Source of the DNA: an uncultured Fluviicola sp.
GTDB lineage: Bacteria > Bacteroidota > Bacteroidia > Flavobacteriales > Crocinitomicaceae
Direction: 5' to 3'
NCBI RefSeq assembly: GCF_946478805.1
Contig: NZ_CAMLDC010000006.1
Coordinates: 1 to 64,000 of the forward strand
Length of the DNA: 64,000 nt
Position numbers and translations under genes: made by a program. Positions 18,701 through 27,009 of this stretch are shown one piece after another. The notes beneath the pieces are model-generated. The model made no database searches. It saw nothing but the letters and a program-made list of their open reading frames with translations, and had not been told where the DNA came from. The first letter of the stretch is position 1. The number at the start of each line of letters is the position of its first letter.

Positions 18701-21700
18701 GGCAGTACCACTATGAATATAGGTACAAACACCTGGATTCGCTAATACGTTTTGTGTACCGGTAGCTCCACACGATACAATAGATGGAAGTTGATTGTCG
18801 CTTACAGTAACAGTTGCAGTGCAAGTTGCCGAATTCCCGGTGGCATCGTATACCGTCCAGGTAATGGTGGTTAGCCCCAGATTAAAGATCACTCCGTCCA
18901 GGGAAGTGCCGATACCTGTAGTGGCCCCGGATAAGTTGTAACGTATGGAATCTACACCGCAGTTATCCGTAGCTGTTACATTCCACGCTGTGCCTGAATG
19001 AGTGTAGGTACATCCTCCTGCATTTGCTGATACTGAAGCTGGTATTGCAGGTCCGCATTGGGTAATGACCGGGTTGATATTATCTGTTACAGTAACATTA
19101 AAAGTACATGTGTCTGTATTTCCAAGTCCGTCTGTTGCCCCCCACATAACAGCGGTCATCCCTTTATTGAATGCAATCCCCTGCAAACTGGATCCGCTAC
19201 CTGTGGTTGCTCCGCTCAAAGTATATGACATGCCCGACAGCAAACAGTTATCAGTTGCGGCGGCATTCCAGGCCAGATCAGGTACCGTATAGGTACAGGA
19301 GGATGAACTTGTGAATACAGATTTATCTGTTGTACAGGTGATCACCGGCGGTGTTATATCCAAAACAGTTGTAACACTGGCAGAAGCTGATGTGGTACAG
19401 CTGTGAGCGTCAGTTACTGTTACCTGGTAAGTTCCCGCAGTTAATCCCGAAATATCTTCAAATGTTGATGAATAGGATGATGGTCCGGTCCACGCATAGG
19501 AATATGGGGCTGTACCTCCTTGTGAAGTAACCACTATCGCACCGTTATTTCCACCGGCACAGTTAACCTGTTGCGACATGGAAGCCACAGCAGTCAGTAC
19601 TTGTGGTTGGTTGATGTATACATCGACAGGTCCGGCTGAGCAGCCATGCAAATCTGTGACATTCATTTGATAAAGCCCTGAGGCTAATCCGGATAGGTCC
19701 TGCGTAGTGGCTGTAAAACCGGAAGGTCCGGTCCATGCATAGGTATAAGGAGCGGTACCTCCGGTCAGCATCATATCAATAGTTCCGAGCGAGTTTCCGT
19801 AACAAGGATTATCGGTATAATTATAGGATGTTGTGATTGCAGCAGGTTGTGCAATTCCTACACTGCCTGAAATACTGCAGCCATTTGCATCCGTAACCAC
19901 AACCGAATAGGTACCTGGTGATAATTGTGTAAGGTCTTCGTGATTCGCATACGGTTTTCCGCTTATTGACCAACTGAAAGTGTAAGGATACGTTCCGCCG
20001 CTTACCGTAAGGTCAATTGTCCCATCGTTTACATTGTTGCAGGATACGTTAGTCGGTACCAAAGAAACAGACAGCGGAGCTGGTTGGGTAATGGAAAAGG
20101 TCTGAAAAGTTGAACAGTTCCTGGAATCCGTTACCGTTACGGAATAGGTTCCCGAAGTCAAATTACTGATATTCATGGAATTGTTTATTCCGTTTGACCA
20201 GGAAATCAGAAAAGGTGAATTTCCATTCGCCAGTACAAGAGAAGCTGCGCCGTTTGACAAACCATTGCAGCTAACACCTGTTGGATTGACTGAAGCAATG
20301 AAATCGTTACATGGAGGTTGATTGATCAGGACACTGTCGGTGACCGAACATAAATTAGCGTCGGTGATTGCAACATAGTAGGTTGTTCCGCCTACCGCTG
20401 ATGACAGGTTGGTAGCGGTCTGTGTTATTTGTCCGCTCGGAGACCATACATAAGCATAACCGGGGATGCCTCCAAGAGGGTTTGCTGTCGCAGAACCATC
20501 ATTTCCTCCAATAGAGGAAACATCCATGTGTGTCATGGTATTAGTGATAACCGTGGGCTGCAAAATGGTAACTGCCACAACATCCTGGCAACCGGAATTA
20601 TCAGTAACAATTACACTGTAAGTGCCCGAAACCAGATTGATTGCCGTTGCACTTGTTTGTACCGGAATCGTGTTCCAGCTATAAGTAAACGGAGCCGTTC
20701 CGCCACTGGCGATACCTACGGTTGCAGATCCGTCATTTCCATTGTGGCAACTGACGTTTGTACTTGAATTGATAGTTACATTGAATATATTACAAAAGGT
20801 ATTGTTGATTACTGAACTTTGGGTAATTACACAGCCATTGTTATCGCTTACGGTTACTCCGACAATGCCTTCACAAAGTGAATTGGCATTCGTTGTTGTT
20901 TCACCGTTCGTCCACAAAATCGTATATGGGGATGCTCCGCCGCTGATTGCTACAGAAGCGGTTCCATCGCAACTCGGTGAGTTTGCAGTTGTCGTCGCTA
21001 TGTTCAACGCTAAAGGTGCCGGTTGTGTAATTGTTACCGGAGTAGTACCCGAACATCCGTATTGATCCGTCACCGTTAGCAAATAAGTTCCTGCTGTAAC
21101 CGAAATTGAATTTCCGGAAGAACCGGTACTCCAGAAATAGCTGAAAGGTGCTGTTCCCCCGCTTTGCCCTGCACTGATTGTGGCGGAACCATTATAACAG
21201 GCTATAGAACCTGCAGATGGTTGAGAAATAACCGTGTCTGAAAAGATGATTGTCATTTGATCACTGCTGTTCAAACAGCCCCCGCCTGCACCTGTTGAAG
21301 TGAAGGTCAAGGTAACACTGCCATTGTTGATTTCCGTTGCCGATGGTGTATAGGAAGCAATCAGAGACGATGCCGTGGGTTGAAACGCTCCGGTTCCACC
21401 TGTCCAAATTCCGCTTCCTGTTGTGGAAGTGGCTTGTAACAATACGGTTGGATTGGTTGCACAGGAAATTTGGTCTGCACCCGCATTCACTAGTGGTGTG
21501 GTTGCTACGTTAACAGGAACAGATACAAAAGCATTCGGACATGTAGCTGTTGACAAACCGTCCGTTACTTCAACTGTAAAGATACCAGAAGTGTTAGCAC
21601 CATATAAATTGGAGTTGGAAACAACGTTCCCTCCACTGTCGAGCCATCGGTACTGGTAGTTCCCGTCTCCTCCGGTTGCAGAAGCTATGAGTAAAACTGC

Positions 21701-22540
21701 GCCTCCCCCCTGGCAAAATGATGCCGGATTCGGTGTAGCGGTCAGTGATAGTGCGCTGTACGTATACAGGCGAACCGTATCGCAACTTTGATAAGTTCCA
21801 CAAACTGCAGCCTGAGGTGTTCCACAAATTTTGTAATCGATCCAACTTGGAGTACCTAGCCCTGGACTGAAACCCGGATTACTGCAATTGGTACAGCTCA
21901 ACAATGAGTTGTATGCTCCGGGAGTAGAATTGCCTGTAGACGAATTGATAGAAGTAATACTTATATTATTCAATCCGTATATATGCAACGGAAGCGAGCA
22001 GCCTACCCGCGTTGATTGGTCTGCCGGGAACAAGGGTTTTGGAATTTGCCGAAAAATATATTTGATCTTGTTTTTCCCCGGTTTGCTGTAGATGATCTTG
22101 TGCGGACCGGGACCAGTTATACATATTGGCGCCCCTCCGGGGATTTGAACTCCACAGGATCCGGCTGTAACCAAGTCTCCTCCGGAAATGATGTTGTAGT
22201 TTCCCGATCCTCCCGGATCGGCATAACCCGGAGCAACCACGACTTCAAACATTGCAACGTTCGGATTGAGGGTCACGTAAAAGGAAATGTAGTTATCGCC
22301 GTCACTGCAGCAGCCGGGTTGACGCTCCACTTCTGGGGTGGTGTACGACATATCCGGTGACGCGGACAAGTTCAGGTTAAAAAAAGGTACGTTTGCCGTA
22401 CATTCCGGCAGGTGGTTTTGTGCATACACATTATGCACGGAAAAACCATAAACCAGCAAGAAAGAATAAAGTAGGCGAATACCTCGGAGGGTAAAAATCC
22501 TGGCTCCCTTTCTATCGGTCGTGGAGTATAGTAGCTTCAT
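15776..22540 (-). CDS. Giant surface protein with SprB and HYR repeats and T9SS type B sorting domain
   Basis: The 2254-residue exported protein has an N-terminal signal region (hydrophobic LLYSFLLVYGFSVHNVYAQ, about 24-42), a unique N-terminal part, SprB-type repeats of about 75-80 residues (about 430-1060; PCxDxTxPYTYxW-like), eight HYR modules (about 1060-1780), more SprB-type repeats (about 1785-2160) and the gliding-motility-associated C-terminal domain (about 2165-2254, PQGFSPNEDGDNDYFVV, FNRWGNIVYQ). The last is the type B T9SS sorting signal. Such proteins act as cell-surface adhesins, and SprB itself drives gliding in Flavobacterium. PorP/SprF and OmpA partners follow in the operon. 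Its base sequence is repetitive. Confidence 0.92.
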   Translation of the reverse strand: MKLLYSTTDRKGARIFTLRGIRLLYSFLLVYGFSVHNVYAQNHLPECTANVPFFNLNLSASPDMSYTTPEVERQPGCCSDGDNYISFYVTLNPNVAMFEVVVAPGYADPGGSGNYNIISGGDLVTAGSCGVQIPGGAPICITGPGPHKIIYSKPGKNKIKYIFRQIPKPLFPADQSTRVGCSLPLHIYGLNNISITSINSSTGNSTPGAYNSLLSCTNCSNPGFSPGLGTPSWIDYKICGTPQAAVCGTYQSCDTVRLYTYSALSLTATPNPASFCQGGGAVLLIASATGGDGNYQYRWLDSGGNVVSNSNLYGANTSGIFTVEVTDGLSTATCPNAFVSVPVNVATTPLVNAGADQISCATNPTVLLQATSTTGSGIWTGGTGAFQPTASSLIASYTPSATEINNGSVTLTFTSTGAGGGCLNSSDQMTIIFSDTVISQPSAGSIACYNGSATISAGQSGGTAPFSYFWSTGSSGNSISVTAGTYLLTVTDQYGCSGTTPVTITQPAPLALNIATTTANSPSCDGTASVAISGGASPYTILWTNGETTTNANSLCEGIVGVTVSDNNGCVITQSSVINNTFCNIFNVTINSSTNVSCHNGNDGSATVGIASGGTAPFTYSWNTIPVQTSATAINLVSGTYSVIVTDNSGCQDVVAVTILQPTVITNTMTHMDVSSIGGNDGSATANPLGGIPGYAYVWSPSGQITQTATNLSSAVGGTTYYVAITDANLCSVTDSVLINQPPCNDFIASVNPTGVSCNGLSNGAASLVLANGNSPFLISWSNGINNSMNISNLTSGTYSVTVTDSRNCSTFQTFSITQPAPLSVSLVPTNVSCNNVNDGTIDLTVSGGTYPYTFSWSISGKPYANHEDLTQLSPGTYSVVVTDANGCSISGSVGIAQPAAITTSYNYTDNPCYGNSLGTIDMMLTGGTAPYTYAWTGPSGFTATTQDLSGLASGLYQMNVTDLHGCSAGPVDVYINQPQVLTAVASMSQQVNCAGGNNGAIVVTSQGGTAPYSYAWTGPSSYSSTFEDISGLTAGTYQVTVTDAHSCTTSASASVTTVLDITPPVITCTTDKSVFTSSSSCTYTVPDLAWNAAATDNCLLSGMSYTLSGATTGSGSSLQGIAFNKGMTAVMWGATDGLGNTDTCTFNVTVTDNINPVITQCGPAIPASVSANAGGCTYTHSGTAWNVTATDNCGVDSIRYNLSGATTGIGTSLDGVIFNLGLTTITWTVYDATGNSATCTATVTVSDNQLPSIVSCGATGTQNVLANPGVCTYIHSGTAWDATATDNCSVAAITYTLSGATTGTGTTLNGVIFNSGTTLVTWRAQDGSGNFTTCTFNVIVGDDQNPIISNCLVIGNQMVNANTGICTYMHNSNSWNATATDNCTVSSVVYTLNGATSGTGTSLNGVQFNLGMTTVTWVATDGAGNTDTCIFTVTVNDTQAPVILSCGAVGNQSVVSDAGQCSYTQTSAAWNASAGDNCSIASIIYVLTGATTGTGTSLVGVAFNRGTTTVTWTAADGSGNTTSCAFNVLVSDNQLPVITSCAGGNQNVVADTGLCTFTQTGTAWDATATDNCSVVSLTYTLTGATTGTGTSLNGVVFNQGITTVTWTATDVANNQATCGYTVSVTDTESPVIVNCPGSVIQNSDAGECGAIVNWVVPSFTDNCGATISGTGIPNTYFPVGVSNVNYTVVDNAGNSASCSFSITVIDAEVPVITCPDTIASCNPLVTYSLPVTSDNCSIASLVQTTGLPSGSTFPVGITINTFVVTDIHGNTSDCSFTVRIYPIPISTTVVNQVSCNGFGDATVDLQITNGTAPYQTNWSNGATTEDLANLSPGTYTVDVADNHGCTTVDAVIITEPQVLGITVTVAHLSCYNANDGSVQTSVSGGTTPYTYNWSGGQQTPDLTNLAAGTVNLTVTDANGCILTHSTTITQPDSLMIQAVINNATCNASNGSIQTQVTGGTTPYVFVWSNGSINQNLNNVQEGPYNVQVTDAHGCQQAYSAVILSESNLIASAVVTNVSCHDGNNGEATIIISNGNHPYTYEWSTGGNGVSENNLTAGTYSVLITDSFGCTATLGITVGEPESLEIDLTLSNYLPGYNISSNGAADGFINTTVSGGTGPYTYLWSTTDTTSYINHLGAGEYLLLVTDGNGCTSTVNVKLMQPNVLEMPQGFSPNEDGDNDYFVVHGIKSYPDNSIVVFNRWGNIVYQRNGYADEWYGDNNSGDPLPDATYFVILKAVVAGEEKVLQGYVDLRRK
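17190..19362 (-). repeat. Eight tandem HYR modules inside the giant adhesin
   Basis: Eight modules of about 80-97 codons begin with a hydrophobic-Pro-x-Ile-x-x-Cys element and contain ATDNCS and DGxGNxxTCxFNVxV elements. The first six share an extra LSGATTGTGTSLNGVxFN-like segment; the last two are shorter canonical HYR modules. The near-identity of several copies suggests recent expansion or recombination between copies. Confidence 0.85.
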
Positions 22541-22856
22541 ACGCTTCTAAAGTTTAGTTAGCAAATATTTCGAAGCTAAAATACTTGCCGGTTGAGTCAG
22601 GAATTATGATGACAGTCACCCAACCGGGTAACAGTTGTCATCCAAGGGCTGAAACGCCCGGTTGGTCAATGATTGACGAACTAATTATTTAAAGATCCAA
22701 TTCGTGAGAAACCCGAAAAATGAAAAAGCAACAGGATAGCATAGAATCGCATGTGACTTTTCGAAGGGAGGAAATGACACCGTTTAAATTGCATCTGAAT
22801 TGAAGCTAAATTGTCAAATCATTTAAGAAGTTGGCACTGCCTTCGATATAACCTTC
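22541..22856. other. 316-base intergenic region upstream of the adhesin
   Basis: It lies between the ECF sigma gene (whose 3' end faces it) and the adhesin start. The heptamer CCGGTTG occurs at 22588-22594 and 22658-22664 and its complement CAACCGG at 22621-22627, so the middle segment can pair with either flank. GATGACA/TGTCATC (22608-22614 and 22636-22642) forms another possible stem. No convincing gene is seen. Confidence 0.5.
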
Positions 22857-24095
22857 CTACCTGCTGCTATTTTCTTTCAGTCGTTCAATTTCTTTTGTCA
22901 GGGTCTGTTTTTCTGTTTTGGATTTCGTCAGGAAAATGGCTTGTTCGTAATGACTTATTGCCTTTCCAAGGTTTATTTCAGTATACAAATAACCTAATAG
23001 GCCCTGGTAATGAGAATGGTCGGACAAGTTTAATTTTCCGGCTTCGACTAGTGCTTTCTCGCATCCATAAACTTTGGCGTAAGCAAATGTCCTGTTCAAA
23101 GCTGTTATAGGTGAATGCTCAATCAGAATAAGTTGATTGTAAAGATCTAAAATATGTTGCCATTTATTTGAATCTGTTGACGTAGTGTGCCAATAAGCAA
23201 TGGCAGATTCTAAGTGATAGTTTGAAATTTCATTTCCTGTGCAAGCGTTTATCAAATAAAAATTGCCCTTTTCAATCAGTGATTTGTCCCATAAACTTTT
23301 ATCCTGTTCATCATACAAAATAGCCTCACCTTTTTTATTTGTTCTTGCATCCAATCGTGAACTTTGAAAAAACATCAATGCCAATAAGGCGTTTGCTTGC
23401 GGTGTATTGGTAGAATTGCTTTCCACTAACACCAACGCCAGCCTGATTGCTTCGGAACATAGGTCTTTCCGGATAAGCTGATTGTTGGTTTTTGAAAAAT
23501 AACCTTCATTAAAGAGCAGATACAAGGTTTTTAAAACGGTATCCAATCGCGATTTTATTTCTGCTTCATTTAGATTCTTAATTTCAAAATGATCGTTACG
23601 AAGATTGGCCCGGGCTCTTAACAAGCGCTTTTTAACTGTTTCTAATTTTGTAAGGAAAGCATCCGAAATTTCCTCTATGCTAAATCCACAAAGGATTTGA
23701 AGTGCTAAACAAATTTGGGCTTCGGTGGAATTTATAGGATTACAAACTGCAAATATCATTGCCAATTGACTGTCCGAAATAGATTCATCGCTAAATTCAA
23801 ATTCATGCTCTATTCCTGCTTCATTCCGTTTTAGGGCAGGTTTGATTTGTGTTTCAAAAGCGGAAAGGTGTTTGAAGTAATCTTTGGCTTTATTCTTCGC
23901 TACGGTATATAACCAAGCGGTGGGATTTTCGGGTATTCCATGAACTGCCCAACTTTCAGACGCTTTTAAGAATGTATCAGCTGCAATGTCCTCTGCAATT
24001 TCAATGTGTTTTAGATGAAATGTTTTACAGAGAACAGCCACTATTTTACTGTACTCAGTCCTAAATAAATGTGGTGTTATTTCGCTTTGGATCAT
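22857..24095 (-). CDS. ECF42-type RNA polymerase sigma factor with C-terminal TPR/DUF6596 extension
   Basis: The protein (about 412 residues) has an ECF sigma-70 core (region 2 about 10-90 with AEDIAADTFLKA and NPTAWLYTVAKNKAKDYF; region 4 about 120-180 with LCGFSIEEISDAFLTKLETVKKRLLRAR) and a long helical C-terminal extension of about 230 residues typical of ECF42. It lacks a neighbouring anti-sigma gene, as usual for that group, whose extension is thought to replace the anti-sigma. A DGPF/YCII gene lies directly upstream. The ATG at 24095 is preferred; an upstream TTG at 24116 would read through the terminator hairpin. Confidence 0.9.
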   Translation of the reverse strand: MIQSEITPHLFRTEYSKIVAVLCKTFHLKHIEIAEDIAADTFLKASESWAVHGIPENPTAWLYTVAKNKAKDYFKHLSAFETQIKPALKRNEAGIEHEFEFSDESISDSQLAMIFAVCNPINSTEAQICLALQILCGFSIEEISDAFLTKLETVKKRLLRARANLRNDHFEIKNLNEAEIKSRLDTVLKTLYLLFNEGYFSKTNNQLIRKDLCSEAIRLALVLVESNSTNTPQANALLALMFFQSSRLDARTNKKGEAILYDEQDKSLWDKSLIEKGNFYLINACTGNEISNYHLESAIAYWHTTSTDSNKWQHILDLYNQLILIEHSPITALNRTFAYAKVYGCEKALVEAGKLNLSDHSHYQGLLGYLYTEINLGKAISHYEQAIFLTKSKTEKQTLTKEIERLKENSSR

Positions 24096-24099
24096 ACTG

Positions 24100-24127
24100 A
24101 AAAAAGCCCTCCGCAAACGAAGGGCTT
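24100..24127 (-). terminator. Intercistronic hairpin with U-tract between YCII and sigma genes
   Basis: A 7-bp stem (AAGCCCT with AGGGCTT) followed by six Ts on the minus strand lies between the YCII stop and the sigma ATG five bases beyond the T-run. It looks like a rho-independent terminator, and its 3' arm contains GGAGGG, the only Shine-Dalgarno-like sequence before the sigma gene. Confidence 0.65.
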
Positions 24128-24138
24128 ATTTGAATAAT

Positions 24139-24831
24139 TTATAATACGCTGACTTCTCTGATTTCCACACTCCCTACAGATAATATTGGCGAACCTTTTG
24201 CTAATTCCGTTGCATCTTCAATTGAAGTAGCATTCACCAATGTATAACCCATAATGGATTCTTTGATTTCTGAATAAGGTCCGTCGGAAACAGCACCACC
24301 ATTTTTTAGAACCTTGCCTGAATTGGTCAAACGATTTCCTCTGTCTGCCAACTTGTTTTGAGCTGCAATCCCTGCAACCCAATTCATCCATTTTTGGGTA
24401 GTCGCCTGGGCTTGTTCCGGGGATGCTTTTGGCAGCTCATTATAATTTGCCCTGAACACCAATAAGAATTCTTTGCCGCTTTCCGGATCAGATTCACGGT
24501 CCGCAACCCCTCTGACTTCTACATTTCCGCCAATAGAAAGGATCGGGCAATCACTGGCCAAATTTGTTGCTTCTTCAACCGATTTGGCATGTACCATGGT
24601 GTAACCCATGATTGATTCCTTAATTTCAGCATAGGGCGCATCCGAAATGATCCCTCCACTTTTTACAACCTTACCCGAATCTTCCAAATGGTTTCCATTC
24701 ACGAATTTGTTTTGAGCTGCAACCCCCTTAAACCATTGCATCCATTTTTGGGTTGTCGCCAATTGTTCTTCCGGGGATTCTTCGGGCATAGATTTGTAAT
24801 CTGCTCTGTACACTAATAAGAACTGTTTCAT
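24139..24831 (-). CDS. Tandem YCII (DGPF) domain protein, ECF42 partner
   Basis: The 230 residues consist of two homologous YCII-related domains (about 1-110 and 122-230), each starting with a QFLLVYRADY or EFLLVFRANY strand and carrying the DGPF-like motif as SDAPYAEIKES in copy one and SDGPYSEIKES in copy two. DGPF proteins are the conserved partners of ECF42 sigma factors; their biochemical role is not settled. Here two domains that usually occur as separate proteins are joined. It is the first gene of the pair and is likely a target of the sigma factor, as elsewhere in the group. Confidence 0.88.
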   Translation of the reverse strand: MKQFLLVYRADYKSMPEESPEEQLATTQKWMQWFKGVAAQNKFVNGNHLEDSGKVVKSGGIISDAPYAEIKESIMGYTMVHAKSVEEATNLASDCPILSIGGNVEVRGVADRESDPESGKEFLLVFRANYNELPKASPEQAQATTQKWMNWVAGIAAQNKLADRGNRLTNSGKVLKNGGAVSDGPYSEIKESIMGYTLVNATSIEDATELAKGSPILSVGSVEIREVSVL

Positions 24832-24999
24832 TTTTTAAATTTTTTATTGTCGCCCTAATGACGATCGAATTTAAAAGATGGGGACAAAGGTCCGATTTTT
24901 TTGGATAAATTTCATTTGGGTTACAGCATAACCCTCCCCTATCATTCCTCACCGGACAGGATCACCGAAACTGAAACCAGCTCTTTAACATGGCTCTTA

Positions 25000-26277
25000 T
25001 TACTCCTTCACAATCTTCGTTACCAGCTTTCCATAATCGCTGACCACAGTCACAAAGTAAACACCATCTTTTACGGAAGACAGATCAATAGGTGTTTTAA
25101 GTTCCTTAATTCGGGTTGAATATACTGTTTCACCGGAAAGATTGCTCACTGTGATCAGTTGACCGGATAATACAGACTGCTGGTCGTACAACACAAACAT
25201 TCCTTTCGATGGATTGGGAGCGATCACCAGGAGTTCGTTCACCGCAAGTTGATCGAGCCCTAAGCTTGAAATAGCGGTACATGCTGATGTATCGCTGCAG
25301 CCGTTTTGTGTGACGATTACAGCATACGAGCCATTGGCGGCAGGTGTAAACGATGCGGAGGTAGCTCCGGCGACCGGTAAATTCGTGGCGCAGTTAATCC
25401 ATTGCCAAGTCGCGTTTGATGCTGCTGAAGTAATCGTTATTCCACTTACGGAAACAGCAGTATTTACACCAATTACGGTAAGCGACTGTGTTACCGTGTC
25501 ACTTCCGTCGTTATTTGATGCAATCAGCGTAACCTGGTAAGTTCCCGGAGCTGTATAGCAAATGTTTGACGGATTTTGGACTATCGAGCTGTTTGGTTGA
25601 TTGGGAGTAAAATCCCAGGTCCACGAAGTAGGTGAATTCGTAGTCAAGTCGGTAAAATTGACACAATCTCCGGCGCAGATCACGTTGTCTGAGATTGAAA
25701 AATCAGCAACAGGAGGAGTCGGTGCTCCCGGTGGAGCAGCACAGCAATTCCCGCCATCTGAAAGGTTCTGCGTTCCAGACCAACAACCATATTGCGTTTC
25801 GTGAGTATAAACCGTCCCCGCAAAAACTGTTGCGAAATAATCATAGATCTGTGCTGCAGAATTGCAACCACCCTGGTTTCCGGTGCCGCATGAATAAGCG
25901 CAATCGATGAACGTATAACCATTGGGATCGCTGTATGTAACAGGCGGTACAAACTCAATATTCGGAGTCACACCACCAGGAACACCAATAAAGTTCGTTG
26001 TCGCAATCGTGCCTCCACAAGTGGTATTCGATGCATTGTTATAGCCCGCATATTCGATTCCGGTAATGTTGTTCACATACGCCCCGCTGAAGGTCACTTC
26101 AACAGCTTCGTAAGAAACCACCCCGATTTTAAGGTTCGGGATATTGACATCCACGTTGATATTCAGGAAACCGCCATCGTAATTTGAAAAAATGACAATA
26201 TTTCCGTTGGGATTACAAACCTGTGCATTGGCGTAAAATCCGCAAAGGGATAAAAGAGACAGTAGTAAAGTTCTCAT
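25000..26277 (-). CDS. Secreted PKD-domain protein with T9SS type A sorting domain
   Basis: The 425 residues start with a signal peptide (MRTLLLSLLSLCGFYANAQ), continue with a Cys-rich unrecognised domain (about 20-190, with pairs such as CGG, CAYSCG and GNCC), a PKD domain (about 195-280, with the DFTPNQPNSSIVQNPSN segment), a short Ig-like stretch and a C-terminal T9SS type A sorting domain (about 350-425, LLVIAPNPSKGMF then VKDGVYFVTV). It is probably exported to the surface or medium. The N-terminal domain's role is unknown. It appears monocistronic. Confidence 0.85.
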   Translation of the reverse strand: MRTLLLSLLSLCGFYANAQVCNPNGNIVIFSNYDGGFLNINVDVNIPNLKIGVVSYEAVEVTFSGAYVNNITGIEYAGYNNASNTTCGGTIATTNFIGVPGGVTPNIEFVPPVTYSDPNGYTFIDCAYSCGTGNQGGCNSAAQIYDYFATVFAGTVYTHETQYGCWSGTQNLSDGGNCCAAPPGAPTPPVADFSISDNVICAGDCVNFTDLTTNSPTSWTWDFTPNQPNSSIVQNPSNICYTAPGTYQVTLIASNNDGSDTVTQSLTVIGVNTAVSVSGITITSAASNATWQWINCATNLPVAGATSASFTPAANGSYAVIVTQNGCSDTSACTAISSLGLDQLAVNELLVIAPNPSKGMFVLYDQQSVLSGQLITVSNLSGETVYSTRIKELKTPIDLSSVKDGVYFVTVVSDYGKLVTKIVKE

Positions 26278-26342
26278 AAATAAAAAGTGTTAGCATTCAG
26301 ATTAAATATAAACAAAAGTTTCCGGCTGCGGTGATCTTTAAA

Positions 26343-26834
26343 TTAAAACTTCCGCGATTCTTTTTCCTTTTGCAAATCCATTGAAAGCATGACCATGTCT
26401 TTAATTTGTTCGCCATTCTCGTAGATTGGCTTATCATAGTTTTCAATAAAAAAATTCGTTTTTACACCGGTAATCTTAAAACCGGATTTTTGATAAAACG
26501 CTATTTCTTTAGAGCAAAGATCGCATGTCCCAACAATCAATTTCTTCAAATTTTCTTCAATAGACTTCGAAATAATAAAGTTAAGCAGCACGGTCCCGAT
26601 TCCTTTGCCCTGTTTAGTTTCCGAAACTGCAATATTCTTAATTTCAATGGTATCCGGTTCAACGATTTTTAGAATAAAAGCAGCTTCAACCCTATCTTCA
26701 ATTTTTGCAGTAAACAATTTTCCGCCATCCAGGTTTTTATCAATGGCCTCAATGGTATCATCAGACAAAAGCAATAAATCATAAGGGATTTCTTCTCCTT
26801 CGATTTGACTGATCTGTATATTTTCTTTGCTCAT
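26343..26834 (-). CDS. GNAT-family N-acetyltransferase
   Basis: The 163-residue protein has the GNAT acetyl-CoA loop ETKQGKGIGTVLLNF (Q/RxxGxG type) in its middle and the typical C-terminal CSKEIAFYQKSGFKITG segment. The substrate cannot be inferred. ATG 26834 is chosen because an upstream GTG in frame adds ten residues unlike the family start. It stands alone between two minus-strand genes. Confidence 0.85.
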   Translation of the reverse strand: MSKENIQISQIEGEEIPYDLLLLSDDTIEAIDKNLDGGKLFTAKIEDRVEAAFILKIVEPDTIEIKNIAVSETKQGKGIGTVLLNFIISKSIEENLKKLIVGTCDLCSKEIAFYQKSGFKITGVKTNFFIENYDKPIYENGEQIKDMVMLSMDLQKEKESRKF

Positions 26835-26945
26835 TTTTACAATTCTAATTCCGGGAAACTTCACGGATAGTTTCCCTTATATCAATTCAATACTACAGAA
26901 TAATTCTGAAAACAGGGTCAATGAGAGGGTGAGTATCGAGAGCAA

Positions 26946-26985
26946 AAACAAAAAAGTCCCGGAATACCCGATTGTATTCCGGGAC
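26946..26985 (-). terminator. Strong terminator after the 863-residue exported protein gene
   Basis: A perfect 12-bp stem (GTCCCGGAATAC with GTATTCCGGGAC) and 6-base loop are followed on the minus strand by TTTTTTGTTTTT. It ends the minus-strand operon 29601-27010. Confidence 0.85.
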
Positions 26986-27009
26986 CAACTAAATCTCATC
27001 GGTCGCGTT

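Noticed and set aside
15776..22540. Long reverse-strand open frames inside the adhesin gene
   Set aside because: They are antisense shadows produced by the repetitive composition of the adhesin gene, in the opposite orientation to a continuous 2254-codon frame.
22719..22802. Plus-strand 27-codon ORF between sigma and adhesin genes
   Set aside because: Nothing supports coding: no promoter, no conserved-looking residues, and it lies opposite the untranslated end of the sigma gene.
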